Positions 34,808 to 43,937 of a DNA stretch of 64,000 nt are shown piece after piece (the stretch's first letter is position 1; every line of letters begins with the position of its first letter). Source of the DNA: JBFMDN01 sp040753915 (GTDB lineage Bacteria; Desulfobacterota; Desulfomonilia; Desulfomonilales; Desulfomonilaceae); contig JBFMDN010000030.1 in NCBI GenBank assembly GCA_040753915.1, forward strand, positions 1 to 64,000. The letters run 5' to 3'. The notes under the pieces were generated by a model that searched no databases, had not been told where the DNA came from, and worked only from the letters and a program-made list of their open reading frames with translations. The position numbers and the translations under genes were made by a program.

Positions 34808-34899
34808 CGTGAATTCTCCGCCTTTCGTACGTTGCCTTTAAGCCAGTCCGTGGGGGATCGTGTTTCGAGCCGCAAGTCAGGCCACCTCTTGTCAGACCA

Positions 34900-36198
34900 T
34901 TACAATGGTACCATGGAATCTGCTTTGTACGCGCACAGGTCACCGCACATGGTGCAGGTCTCGTGATCTTCCCGGCAGGTACGCGCTCGGATCTCTCTCG
35001 CCAGTTCTGGGTCCAGTGCCAGCCTGATTTGCTCGGCCCAGTTTCGCTCTTTGCGAGCCTTGCTCATCCGGTCGTCCCAATCTCTCGCTCCCGACCTTCC
35101 TCTAGCAATATCGGCAGCATGACCTGCGGCTCGCGCTGCGAGCACTCCGATACGAACGTCGTTCTCATCCGGAAGCCCCAAGTGCTCCGATGGGGTGACG
35201 TAGCAGAGAAAATCGGCCCCTGCTGCGGCTGCGATGGCTCCCCCTATTGCTGAGGTTATATGATCCAGACCCGGAGCGATATCGGTAACCAGTGGTCCGA
35301 GAACGTAAAAAGGAGCATCGTCGCACAATCTCTTCTGGAGCATGACTTGTGCTGCGACTTGGTCGAGCGGCACATGACCGGGCCCTTCAATGATCGCTTG
35401 CACTCCCTTCTGACGGGCTCGCCGATTGAGCTCACCGAGGGTGACCAGCTCCTCCACCTGTGCCCGATCCATGGAGTCCGCAAGAGCTCCGGGCCTGAGA
35501 CCGTCGCCCAGGCTGATTACCATTCCGTAATGCTTACAAATGTCCAGGACTTCATCGTACCGTTCGTAAAGGGGGTTCTCTTTCTTGTTCGCCCTCATCC
35601 ACCGGGCGATGAAGCTACCGCCACGGCTCACGATCCCGCAAACACGGGGCTTGTTCTCCAAATGCTTCAGGGCTGAAAGCGTTACTCCACAATGGACCGT
35701 AACAAAGCTTATTCCGTCTTCACCGTGGAGACGGATCGAGTCCAGCATCTCTTCCGGCTCCATATACTCTCCACCGCCTCGATTCCTCGTCGCATCTACC
35801 AGGGCTTCGTATATGGGGACGGACCCCACCGGTACGCTTGATTCACGCACGATCTTTCGACGGATGGACCGCAAATCTCCGCCGGTGGACAAATCCATCA
35901 CAGCATCAGCACCGGCCTTTAAGGCTGCTTCCAGTTTTCTCAGCTCCAGGTCTTCATCGCTCAGGTCGCCGGACGTTCCTATATTGGCATTGACTTTGAC
36001 TCTCAGACCTTCACCCACAGCGATTGCTTTGCCATAGGGAGGAGCTTTGAAAATGGCCACTACGCCTCGTTCAAGCTTGCTCCCAAGCGTTGCTTCGTCG
36101 AGCCCTTCCTCGCTCGCTATTTCCTTCATTCCATTTTTCAACAGCGTCGTCCCCCATTTTTTTTCCAAATTATAGGAATAACCTTTGTCTTTGTCCAT
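34900..36198 (-). CDS. thiC: Phosphomethylpyrimidine synthase
   Basis: A 432-residue radical-SAM enzyme that turns aminoimidazole ribotide into the pyrimidine (HMP-P) half of thiamine. Visible motifs: NANIGTSGDLSDEDLELRKL (~72), VMDLSTGGDLRSIRRKI, TVHCGVTLSALK, LGDGLRPGALADSMDRAQ, EGPGHVPLDQV, and the C-terminal 4Fe-4S motif CREDHETCTMCGDLC (CX2CX4C). The start is the ATG at 36198; no strong ribosome-binding site is visible. I found no thi-box sequence (CTGAGA, CTGATCTGG types) in the ~500 bp upstream, so a TPP riboswitch is not supported. No other thi gene is nearby except the functionally vague yjbQ at 20.7 kb. Confidence 0.95.
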   Translation of the reverse strand: MDKDKGYSYNLEKKWGTTLLKNGMKEIASEEGLDEATLGSKLERGVVAIFKAPPYGKAIAVGEGLRVKVNANIGTSGDLSDEDLELRKLEAALKAGADAVMDLSTGGDLRSIRRKIVRESSVPVGSVPIYEALVDATRNRGGGEYMEPEEMLDSIRLHGEDGISFVTVHCGVTLSALKHLENKPRVCGIVSRGGSFIARWMRANKKENPLYERYDEVLDICKHYGMVISLGDGLRPGALADSMDRAQVEELVTLGELNRRARQKGVQAIIEGPGHVPLDQVAAQVMLQKRLCDDAPFYVLGPLVTDIAPGLDHITSAIGGAIAAAAGADFLCYVTPSEHLGLPDENDVRIGVLAARAAGHAADIARGRSGARDWDDRMSKARKERNWAEQIRLALDPELAREIRARTCREDHETCTMCGDLCAYKADSMVPL

Positions 36199-36739
36199 CT
36201 CGCTGAGGTGTCATTCGACGGTCCCATCCTGGAGTCTAGCGATGGATGATTGTGGGTCGGTCGTTCGGATTGTGTCGATCGTTTAGCTCGTCCCTCAACA
36301 TTGGGGGTATTTTCAGCGCGGTATCCTGTATTGACGAGCCGGGAGTACTGAGTATAATGAGATCAACAGGCGAGCATTTTCATTGCCAGGTCCGGGCTCT
36401 CCGTTGGGAGACTCGGATTTGGCCGTTCTGGTTGGGAAGTATCGAGCTTCTAAGGGCGACCGCCGGTTGCCCCTACCATGGTGATCTCTCGCAGTTCCTC
36501 TATAATTTGGTTATGGATGCTCAGCGTATGCGGACTTTGGTGCTGCGCAGCGCGCTTGGCGGCGATTTGTGGGAACGGAATTGAAACCCGTCTTGCATGG
36601 GTACGCTGACGGGGGTGCCATCCGACAGTGGATTTTCGCGGCCATCTTTATGGTTTGTAAGTTGTGGTAGTTCGTATATGTTAGACTGTGGACGGAGGAT
36701 GAGGCAAGGACCGTCGCCAGGTCCCCTTTGAGGTGGAGG
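36199..36739. other. Divergent intergenic region, no recognisable content
   Basis: About 540 bp between thiC and the hybrid kinase. No gene, repeat copy or riboswitch was recognised. An AT-rich GTATATGTTAGACT near 36676 could be a -10 region for the kinase, without a convincing -35. Confidence 0.35.
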
Positions 36740-39430
36740 ATGTCTTCTGACGAGCATCAATTTTTCAGTCTCGATGACTTGGATGAGGGACACAACGGAC
36801 CAGGTTCCATTGTAGATCTCGGGCTTCACCACACGGAATCGATAGATCTTAAGGGTATGCTTGAGGAGCTGGATTCTTCGTTTGACCAGGGAGGCACCAG
36901 CGAGGGATTCGAAAACACCGCATTCGGGAAGTTGATGCAGGCTTTGCCAATTCCGGCATTGTTTTTGGGAAAATCTCGTGCGGTCATCTTTGCTAATCTC
37001 TCCTGTGAGAAGATCAGCCCCGATTACAAGATGATCGAAGGAGAGCAGTTCACGTCCCTGTTTCCCGATTCCAATTCCGCAGCCCAGGTGAGGGATCTGG
37101 TAGAGAAGGTGTTCGAAACCAGGAAGACCCAGGTCCTTGAAGGAGTTCTGAGGATCGATCCCAAGAAGATATGGGCGCGAGTCCATTTGCGATCTTTGTG
37201 GTGGGGCTCCGATCAGTCCATTCTCGTGCTCGTGGAAGACCTGACCCTGGAAAAGGCTCAATTGCAGCTTCAGAAGCGCGTGCGAAAAGAGCTTGAGAAA
37301 CGGGTTGAACAGAGGACCGGGGAATTGCGAAAAATCAATGAGCGACTGCAGCGCGAAATCACAGAACGGGCCTCTATTGAAGCGGAACTTCGAAAACACC
37401 GCCAGCATCTGGAAGACCTCGTGGCCGAGCGGACCACAGAAGTGCGTGCGAGCCTGGGAAGACTCAAGCGTGAAATAATAGAGCGCAAACAAATGGAGAA
37501 GTCCCTGCGCTCATCTGAGCACAAATTCAACGTCGCGTTTCACGCAAATCCTGCCGCCGTTGCCATTGTCACCCTGGACGAGGAGCGATTCATCGAAGTC
37601 AATGACAGTTTTTGCCGTCTCACCGGGTATACCCGCGATGAGATCATCTCTCGGACAGCGGCAGAGATCAACCATTGGGCCAAGCCGGACCACAGGCAAG
37701 AGATGGTCAGAAACCTGATGGACAACGGGTCGGTGAAGGATTTTGAAACGGTTTTCCGTGCAAGAAACGGCAAGATGACCGTGGTCGGTCTCTCGGCCGG
37801 CCTGATCGAATTGGACGGAAAGCCTCATGTCCTTACCATCATGACCGATGTGACCGACAAGAAGCGGGCCGAAGCAGATAGAAACCGGATGATCACGGCA
37901 TTCGAGCAGGCTGCGGAAACAATTATTATTGCTGATGACAAGGGAGTGATTAAGTACGTAAATCCGGCTTTTGAAGCCATCAGCGGGTACTCGCGTGCGG
38001 AAGTGCAGGGCAAGAGCCTGGGCGCGTTGAGGAGCCCTGAGAGTGCAAGGAATGCTATACGGGCTGCAAAACAGGCAATGAGAGGAGGATTGGCCTGGAG
38101 AGGGCGCCTCATCAACCTCAAGAAGGATGGTACCCCGTACGAGGTGGAGGCCTCAATATCTCCCGTGAAGTCCAAGACCGGTCATATCATTAACTTTGTT
38201 GTCGTTGAGCGAGACGTCACGGACGAAGCCCGGCTCGAACGACAACTCAGGCAGGCCCAAAAGATGGAAGCAATCGGGACTCTTGCCGGAGGGGTAGCCC
38301 ATGATTTCAACAACATCCTCATGGCGATGATGGGGTACGCGGAGTTGGTCCGAAGATCCATCCCGGCAGATTCGCCGGCACAGACGGACCTTGACGAGAT
38401 TGTCCAGGCAGGGCGTCGCGCCACGGATCTGGTGAAGCAGATTCTCACCTTTAGCAGGCAGAACGAGCACGAGAAGAGGGCGATCGAGGTGTACCGGGTA
38501 TTCAATGAGGCGCTTCGCCTTATCAGGGCTTCAATCCCGAGTACCATCGAAATTCGCCACGACATCGATGAGACTTCGGGAACGGTGATGGCAGATCCAA
38601 CTCAGATGCATCAAATTCTCATGAACCTGTGCAGCAACGCGCACCAGGCCATGGAAGGAGAGCACGGGACCCTGGAGGTGAGCGTCAGGCAGGTGATCTT
38701 AGAAGAGGGCGCCAAGGAGCTGGCCAATCCTGACCTCACCCCGGGCCCGTACGTGAGGCTCACCGTTTCCGACACGGGGAAAGGAATGGCTCCCGAGCTT
38801 ATAGAACGCATCTTCGATCCCTATTTCACCACGAAGGAAGTGGGTAAGGGGACAGGATTGGGACTCTCCGTGGTTCTGGGAATCGTACAGAGTCATGGAG
38901 GAGCTATTACGGTGGAGAGCGAGCTCGGCCACGGAACCGCGTTCCATGTGTACTTACCTCGATGCACGGTTCAGACGAACGGGATGAATCGCCAGGGTCC
39001 TTCGGAAAGGAGATGGACCCACCGGATCATGTTCGTGGATGATGATCACAAGATAGCGGAACTGGTGAAACGCTCTCTCGAGTCCGTAGGGTACGAAGTC
39101 GCAATCTTTACGGATCCTGTCAAGGCCTTGGAAAGCGTCCGTGGAAGTCTCGATACCTTCGATCTCGTGATAACGGATCTGACTATGCCGGTGATGACGG
39201 GCTTGGAGCTTGCTGCCGCTTTGCAGGAAATCAAGCCGGATATCCCCATCGTATTGTGTACAGGGTATTCAGAAGCTCTGACTCGCAAAAAAGTGCGAGA
39301 AATGGGCTTTGTCGATCTCCTTATCAAACCGGCGGTACCCAGCTTGCTAGAGACTTTTGTGCCAGGAGTTCTGTCGAGGTTGCAGTCTGCCCGCGATCCA
39401 AAAGGACCATCGAAGCCTGCCATCCGATGA
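36740..39430 (+). CDS. PAS-domain hybrid histidine kinase with receiver
   Basis: An 896-residue soluble sensor kinase. Order: ~40 acidic residues, a PAS-like domain (~60-170), a coiled coil (~175-260, LQLQKRVRKELEKRVEQRTGE), PAS (~265-385), PAS with C-terminal PAC (~390-505), then HisKA with LAGGVAHDFNNIL (His521). HATPase follows (LMNLCSNAHQAM, DTGKGMAPE, GTGLGLSVV) and a C-terminal receiver (IMFVDDDHKIAEL, acceptor Asp813 in VITDLTMPVMTG, Lys in LLIKPAVP). No membrane segment, so the signal is cytoplasmic. The receiver has no output domain, implying a phosphorelay to another protein. ATG at 36740; a TTG four codons upstream is possible. Confidence 0.9.
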   Translation: MSSDEHQFFSLDDLDEGHNGPGSIVDLGLHHTESIDLKGMLEELDSSFDQGGTSEGFENTAFGKLMQALPIPALFLGKSRAVIFANLSCEKISPDYKMIEGEQFTSLFPDSNSAAQVRDLVEKVFETRKTQVLEGVLRIDPKKIWARVHLRSLWWGSDQSILVLVEDLTLEKAQLQLQKRVRKELEKRVEQRTGELRKINERLQREITERASIEAELRKHRQHLEDLVAERTTEVRASLGRLKREIIERKQMEKSLRSSEHKFNVAFHANPAAVAIVTLDEERFIEVNDSFCRLTGYTRDEIISRTAAEINHWAKPDHRQEMVRNLMDNGSVKDFETVFRARNGKMTVVGLSAGLIELDGKPHVLTIMTDVTDKKRAEADRNRMITAFEQAAETIIIADDKGVIKYVNPAFEAISGYSRAEVQGKSLGALRSPESARNAIRAAKQAMRGGLAWRGRLINLKKDGTPYEVEASISPVKSKTGHIINFVVVERDVTDEARLERQLRQAQKMEAIGTLAGGVAHDFNNILMAMMGYAELVRRSIPADSPAQTDLDEIVQAGRRATDLVKQILTFSRQNEHEKRAIEVYRVFNEALRLIRASIPSTIEIRHDIDETSGTVMADPTQMHQILMNLCSNAHQAMEGEHGTLEVSVRQVILEEGAKELANPDLTPGPYVRLTVSDTGKGMAPELIERIFDPYFTTKEVGKGTGLGLSVVLGIVQSHGGAITVESELGHGTAFHVYLPRCTVQTNGMNRQGPSERRWTHRIMFVDDDHKIAELVKRSLESVGYEVAIFTDPVKALESVRGSLDTFDLVITDLTMPVMTGLELAAALQEIKPDIPIVLCTGYSEALTRKKVREMGFVDLLIKPAVPSLLETFVPGVLSRLQSARDPKGPSKPAIR

Positions 39431-39498
39431 CTCTCCGAAGGGGCGTTTTTGAATGTGTCAGGGAGCTTTGATGATGGTCGCCAGGAATGGAGAGATGT

Positions 39499-39526
39499 GA
39501 TGAAGCAACCATGAGGTTGCTTCATC
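39499..39526. terminator. Bidirectional hairpin between convergent genes
   Basis: GATGAAGCAACC and GGTTGCTTCATC form a perfect 12-bp stem with loop ATGA. It lies between the stop of the hybrid kinase (39430, plus) and the stop of the M16 peptidase (39538, minus), so it can serve both strands. There is no long U-run on either side. Confidence 0.6.
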
Positions 39527-39537
39527 GTCGTGATCTC

Positions 39538-42195
39538 TTAGCCTTTCTCTTCGGGAAGAATCTTCACGATTGCGGCTCTTTCCGGGTCCAAATACTTGAG
39601 TGCAACCTCTCGGACCTGTTTGGCTGTTACCTGCGAAATCTGTTCGATGTATTTGGGGTCGTAATCATATCCCAGACCGTACAAGTGATTCAGAGCGATG
39701 CTCTCAGCCCGTGACCAGGGGGTCTGCAACGCGATCTTGTGCCTTCCGATGACATTGTTCACGGCCCGGGAGAGCTCCTCGTCAGTCACTTCGGCTTGGC
39801 GGATACGCTCAATTTCCCGGATAAGCCCAGAGAGAGCTCTGTCGGCATTCGAGCGGTCGGTACCAATGTAGAAGCCGAAGACTCCCGGGTCCTTACCCAC
39901 CCTGGAAAAGGACGTCACCGTGTATGCCAACGATTCCTTGTCCCGTAACTCCCGGAACAACCGTCCACCCATCCCTGAAAAGATGCTGTTGAGAACATCC
40001 AAAGCGTAGCGGTCCTCGTTATCCAGCGTGGCACCGTGAAATCCAATCGCCAGATGTGCCTTGGCACGAGGTAAAGTAATCGTGTTTTCCCGCACGTGTT
40101 TCGGAGACTCTTCGAGGGCAATATTGGGAGCGCTCACCTTTCCCGGAGGGAGCTCGCCGAAGAGCTCGGTAAGGGTATTCATGACCTGCTTTACGTTCAT
40201 GCTTCCCACCGCTGTTATCACAGTGTTGGACGGAACGAAATATTTCCGGTGGGTTTCCACAAGATCTTTCCGGGTAAACCTATTGACAGCTTCAAGTGAT
40301 CCTTCCTTGTAGAGCCGGTACGGATGATGAGAATACACCGTTTCATTCAGCGCCTTCAAGGCGAACTGGATGGGCCTGTCAGGTGCTGTCTTGATCCTGT
40401 TCAGGATCAGCTTTCTCTCTCGATCGAGCTTATCCTGGGGGAACGAGGGACTGGTATAGATTTCAGCGAGAAGCTTGAGGCCTTCTTCAACATTTCGCCT
40501 CAGGAACGTCGCATCCAGTCCCACAGAGTCATAACCGGCAAAGGTGCTCATCCGCGCGCCCATGGCTTCGATCTTGCGAGCGATTTCCACTTCGTTGAGA
40601 GATTTGGTGCCCTTGTCGAGCATTTGAGCAGTAAAGTTCATGATTCCGTTGGTCTTTTCCGTCTCATAGCGTTTGCCTCCGAGGCATGCGATTCTGAACG
40701 ACACCACTGGATTGGAGCTGTCAGGAACAAGAACCACCCGTGTCCCGTTTTGAAGGGTATGGGTAACGGTTTTCTCGCCAGACGGCTCCTTTGAGTAGAG
40801 CGTCTTGTCCGCAGTGTATGCGTCGATCACCTTCGATACCTGCTCCACACGAAAGTCCGGGGAAGCCTTTTCCGGCATGAGCACAGTCACGGTAGCATTA
40901 GGCGGCCTGAGGTAACGTCTGACCACAGATGACACCTGTCCCTCGGTTACCGCAGTGTTGAGCTTCAAGTAAACATCAGCGAACTCAGCGTCCCCACGGT
41001 CGGACTCATAGGTTCCCAAAGTCCGGGCAATACCTCCCACAGTCTGTCGCCCGTATAGATGCGAGGATTCGATATGGGTTTTCGCTCTCTGAAGCTCTTC
41101 CTGGGCAGGGGGCTCCTCACCGAGCTTTTGAATTTCCTCCATGATGCCCCTGATGGCTGCTTCCAGATTCTCCGAGTCGAGGGTTGCGGAAACGACGAAG
41201 AGTCCCGGATCCCGAGGGGTAACTGCGTACGCGGAGATGGAATGGACGAGCTGCTTTTGTTTCTTGAGTGCTTGAACTAGTCGGGAGCTGTCACGAGCTC
41301 CCAGGATGTCGGCTGCCAGGTCCAAGGCGTTTGTCTGGACTGACTTCGTCGGCGGAATATGAAAAGCCACATTCAAGCGGGTTTCTCGAGAATTAGCGTC
41401 CCTGAGTATGGCATATCGAGGTTGCTCTTGAGGAGGTTCGACAGGTCGTCTCTTCTGTACAAAGGTTGATGGCCTGAGACTCCGGGTCATTTTCTCTATT
41501 TCCCCTACCAGGGACTCGGGATTCACATCTCCTACGATGATGAGAAACATGTTCTGCGGAACGTACCACTGTTTCCTGAATGCCATTATGTCATCACGGG
41601 AAAAGCTGGAAACGGTCTCTTTATATCCTATGACAGGAAATTTGTAGGGGCTTTTGGTATAGGCCGTCTCGAACAGGAGCTTGAACGCCTTCCTTTCGGG
41701 CCGTTCTTCCCCTTCGAGGATCTCTTCGAGCACCACTTTCTTCTCGCGTTCCAATTCTTCCGGGCTGATGAGCGGGTCGAGCACCGCGTCGGTCAGAATA
41801 TCCAAGCCTTGTATGACCTTGTCCGCCGGTACGGTCACAAGGAACACGGTCCTATCCCAACTGGTGTACGCGTTCGTGCTGCCACCGAGAGCTTCTATCT
41901 CCTTTGCTATTTTGCCGGCTCCTCGCTTCTTCGTCCCCTTGAATGCCATATGCTCGATGAGGTGACTGATTCCTCGGGTGGATTGGTCTTCATCTGCACT
42001 CCCAACATTGACCCAAATCTGGATAGCGGCCACTTTCCGGGATGTATCCTTTTTCACTATTACATTCAAACCATTGGCAAGCGTGTAGCGAATCAATTTG
42101 CTCTCCCCTGCATTGGCAGTACCGAACAGTATACATAACGCCAGCAACGACAGTGTGCTAGCGAGTATGGGTATGCGCATCGAACTAGTCTTCAT
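39538..42195 (-). CDS. Zinc metallopeptidase, M16 (insulinase/pitrilysin) family, two fused repeats
   Basis: An 885-residue exported peptidase. Signal peptide ~1-29 (LLALCILFGTANAG), so periplasmic. The N-terminal half has the inverted zinc motif HLIEHMAFKGT (HxxEH, ~80) with downstream Glu in VVLEEILEGEERPER. The second M16 half (~465-885) lacks HxxEH and closes the peptide chamber, as in pitrilysin-type fused enzymes. The ATG at 42195 follows GGAGGAAG; the Met five codons later is a lesser alternative. It is a single-gene unit. It probably degrades short or misfolded peptides; the substrate is unknown. Confidence 0.92.
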   Translation of the reverse strand: MKTSSMRIPILASTLSLLALCILFGTANAGESKLIRYTLANGLNVIVKKDTSRKVAAIQIWVNVGSADEDQSTRGISHLIEHMAFKGTKKRGAGKIAKEIEALGGSTNAYTSWDRTVFLVTVPADKVIQGLDILTDAVLDPLISPEELEREKKVVLEEILEGEERPERKAFKLLFETAYTKSPYKFPVIGYKETVSSFSRDDIMAFRKQWYVPQNMFLIIVGDVNPESLVGEIEKMTRSLRPSTFVQKRRPVEPPQEQPRYAILRDANSRETRLNVAFHIPPTKSVQTNALDLAADILGARDSSRLVQALKKQKQLVHSISAYAVTPRDPGLFVVSATLDSENLEAAIRGIMEEIQKLGEEPPAQEELQRAKTHIESSHLYGRQTVGGIARTLGTYESDRGDAEFADVYLKLNTAVTEGQVSSVVRRYLRPPNATVTVLMPEKASPDFRVEQVSKVIDAYTADKTLYSKEPSGEKTVTHTLQNGTRVVLVPDSSNPVVSFRIACLGGKRYETEKTNGIMNFTAQMLDKGTKSLNEVEIARKIEAMGARMSTFAGYDSVGLDATFLRRNVEEGLKLLAEIYTSPSFPQDKLDRERKLILNRIKTAPDRPIQFALKALNETVYSHHPYRLYKEGSLEAVNRFTRKDLVETHRKYFVPSNTVITAVGSMNVKQVMNTLTELFGELPPGKVSAPNIALEESPKHVRENTITLPRAKAHLAIGFHGATLDNEDRYALDVLNSIFSGMGGRLFRELRDKESLAYTVTSFSRVGKDPGVFGFYIGTDRSNADRALSGLIREIERIRQAEVTDEELSRAVNNVIGRHKIALQTPWSRAESIALNHLYGLGYDYDPKYIEQISQVTAKQVREVALKYLDPERAAIVKILPEEKG

Positions 42196-42595
42196 TGCTT
42201 CCTCCGTGTGATGTCGGCGGACCGGGATTCAGACCGAAAGGATCCTGTCTCCAGAATTCCTTTCAACCAAGAAATACACCGGGTCGTCTCATTTTTGGGC
42301 CGATTCCGCGGCGGGGGGACCTCGACCGCCTTACGCAAATGTGACACCACATGGGCAGATCGGTTCCTTTTCCGCTTCAGCTCTCGAAGCAAAAGTTGAC
42401 ATCGGAAGCGTTGTGTGCAAACTCTTCGGAAGCGTTTTACCTTGACCTCACGGTCTTACACAAGAGACGGGGCACATCATGCTCATCCATTAGGAAAAAC
42501 AGGTACCTTCCGAGAGGGTCGCACCAGTTCGGGCACCTGACACGGCACACGAATAACACGGCCGGCTGCATCTCAACTTGAAATGGAGGGAATGC
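42196..42595. other. Divergent intergenic region
   Basis: About 400 bp between the M16 peptidase and the repeat/zinc-ribbon gene. TTGACA at 42396-42401 followed 16 bp later by CAAACT is a weak promoter candidate for the plus-strand gene. Nothing else was recognised. Confidence 0.35.
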
Positions 42596-43228
42596 ATGGA
42601 AAAGCGCAGGATCAGTGCTCAATTGGCTCTTAAGGATATTCGATCAGGCCTTTCTGACGGGGAATTGATGAGGAAGTACCGCCTATCTCCGCGAGGCTTG
42701 CAGAGCTTGTTTCAGAAACTGCTCGCGGCAAATTACATCGATTTGGAGGAGCTCGACCAACGAATGCCCACTTTCATGGGAACGGTCTTCATTTCCAATG
42801 GGCATGCTGGGGCAGAAGGCACTTCCCAGGCACACCATCAGGACGTCAAGGGCAAAAAATCCATAGAGCTTCAATCTGTGCTGACCGATATCAGAGAGGG
42901 CCTTGACGATTCGGCGATCATGGCGAAGTATATGCTCACTGCACGGGGGCTGCAGAGTGTTTTCGATCACCTCGTATTCTCAGGATTGATGACTGCGGGC
43001 GATCTGGAGCAGCGGTTCTCACGCCTGGACTCAACCGTGGATGTCCATGAGCTCCATGGAAAGGTGGACAAGACGATTTCCAACCCGGTTCCCGAGACCC
43101 CTGCGGGACAGGAATGGGTTTGTCCTGCGTGTGGAAGATCACAGCCACAGGAGATGGATGAATGTCCTGTTTGTGGAGTGATCGTGAAAAAATACGTGGA
43201 AAAACTCGCCCGCGAAAAAGGGGGATAG
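42596..43228 (+). CDS. Protein with two copies of a ~35-residue helical motif and a C-terminal zinc ribbon
   Basis: A 210-residue cytoplasmic protein I cannot assign. Residues ~8-45 (ALKDIRSGLSDGELMRKY then LSPRGLQSLFQKLL) and ~92-128 (VLTDIREGLDDSAIMAKY then LTARGLQSVFDHLV) are clearly related repeats with helix-turn-helix-like spacing. Residues ~175-195 form CPACGRSQ...CPVCG, a zinc ribbon. The start at 42596 lies 5 nt after GGAGGG. A nucleic-acid or protein-binding regulator is plausible (inference). Confidence 0.7.
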   Translation: MEKRRISAQLALKDIRSGLSDGELMRKYRLSPRGLQSLFQKLLAANYIDLEELDQRMPTFMGTVFISNGHAGAEGTSQAHHQDVKGKKSIELQSVLTDIREGLDDSAIMAKYMLTARGLQSVFDHLVFSGLMTAGDLEQRFSRLDSTVDVHELHGKVDKTISNPVPETPAGQEWVCPACGRSQPQEMDECPVCGVIVKKYVEKLAREKGG

Positions 43229-43434
43229 GGTCAGGTCTTGTCTTTTGACTTCCTTTTCCCCGTCAGCCGTCCTTCCTACCGGACCGCAGCAAGAATATCG
43301 GCGACACGCCAGCGCTACGGGAAGCTCGTGAAGCCGCTACGGGAAATTCGCGCCGAGATCGCCCCCCGTTGGGGCTGGCTCTCTTGCCCATACTCGACTC
43401 CGGGGCCATGCTGACCGGCCCGTGCCCATATGGG

Positions 43435-43662
43435 TTATCGCCGGTTTTTGCAGGGGTACAAGCCTCCCCTGTCGGGCCGTTCATAGGCATCCCGGCACCG
43501 TTGCACACAATTCCCATGGTCGCTGGGTCTCTTTGTTGGCCTGAATGTCGCGTAGCAATCCGTCAAGCATGACTGGAGAGAATATGCGGAGAATCCAAGG
43601 CTTGCGGGAGGGTCACACGGGCTCGTAACCAATGCAAGAGCTAAAAATATTGCTGCGAGCAT
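43435..43662 (-). CDS. Small secreted Cys-rich protein
   Basis: A 75-residue protein, not recognised. The ATG at 43662 has GAGGGG eight bases upstream; a GTG one codon earlier is also possible. Residues 1-16 (MLAAIFLALALVTSPC) form a signal peptide, perhaps of lipoprotein type, since a Cys follows the hydrophobic core. The mature part contains CLTDCYATF and CVQRCRDAYERP, a CxxxC...CxxxC pair likely to be disulfide-linked, and a last Cys near the end. Confidence 0.55.
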   Translation of the reverse strand: MLAAIFLALALVTSPCDPPASLGFSAYSLQSCLTDCYATFRPTKRPSDHGNCVQRCRDAYERPDRGGLYPCKNRR

Positions 43663-43937
43663 CACGGAATCCCCTCAGATGGTCAGGCCCATTTTATTCG
43701 TTCCCCTATTCATTAGACACTCGCGGATCCGTGCGCGATCCTTGACACGGACTTCCTTGGCGCGGTGTGATCCACCCCGACGTCAATACCCTTTCTCTTG
43801 AAGCGCCCCTTTCTCGTTGACTGACTTTCCCATTAAACGTATGGTTCCGAAGCACGTACTCCATTGCCATGCATTGAATATGCGTGGCATTCGGGCCATT
43901 CTGGGGCGCTCCTTCGCTGCCTGCATGGAGAAGCAAG

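Noticed and set aside
36246..36584. 112-residue frame between thiC and the hybrid kinase
   Set aside because: No ribosome-binding site, no domain and irregular composition; treated as non-coding.
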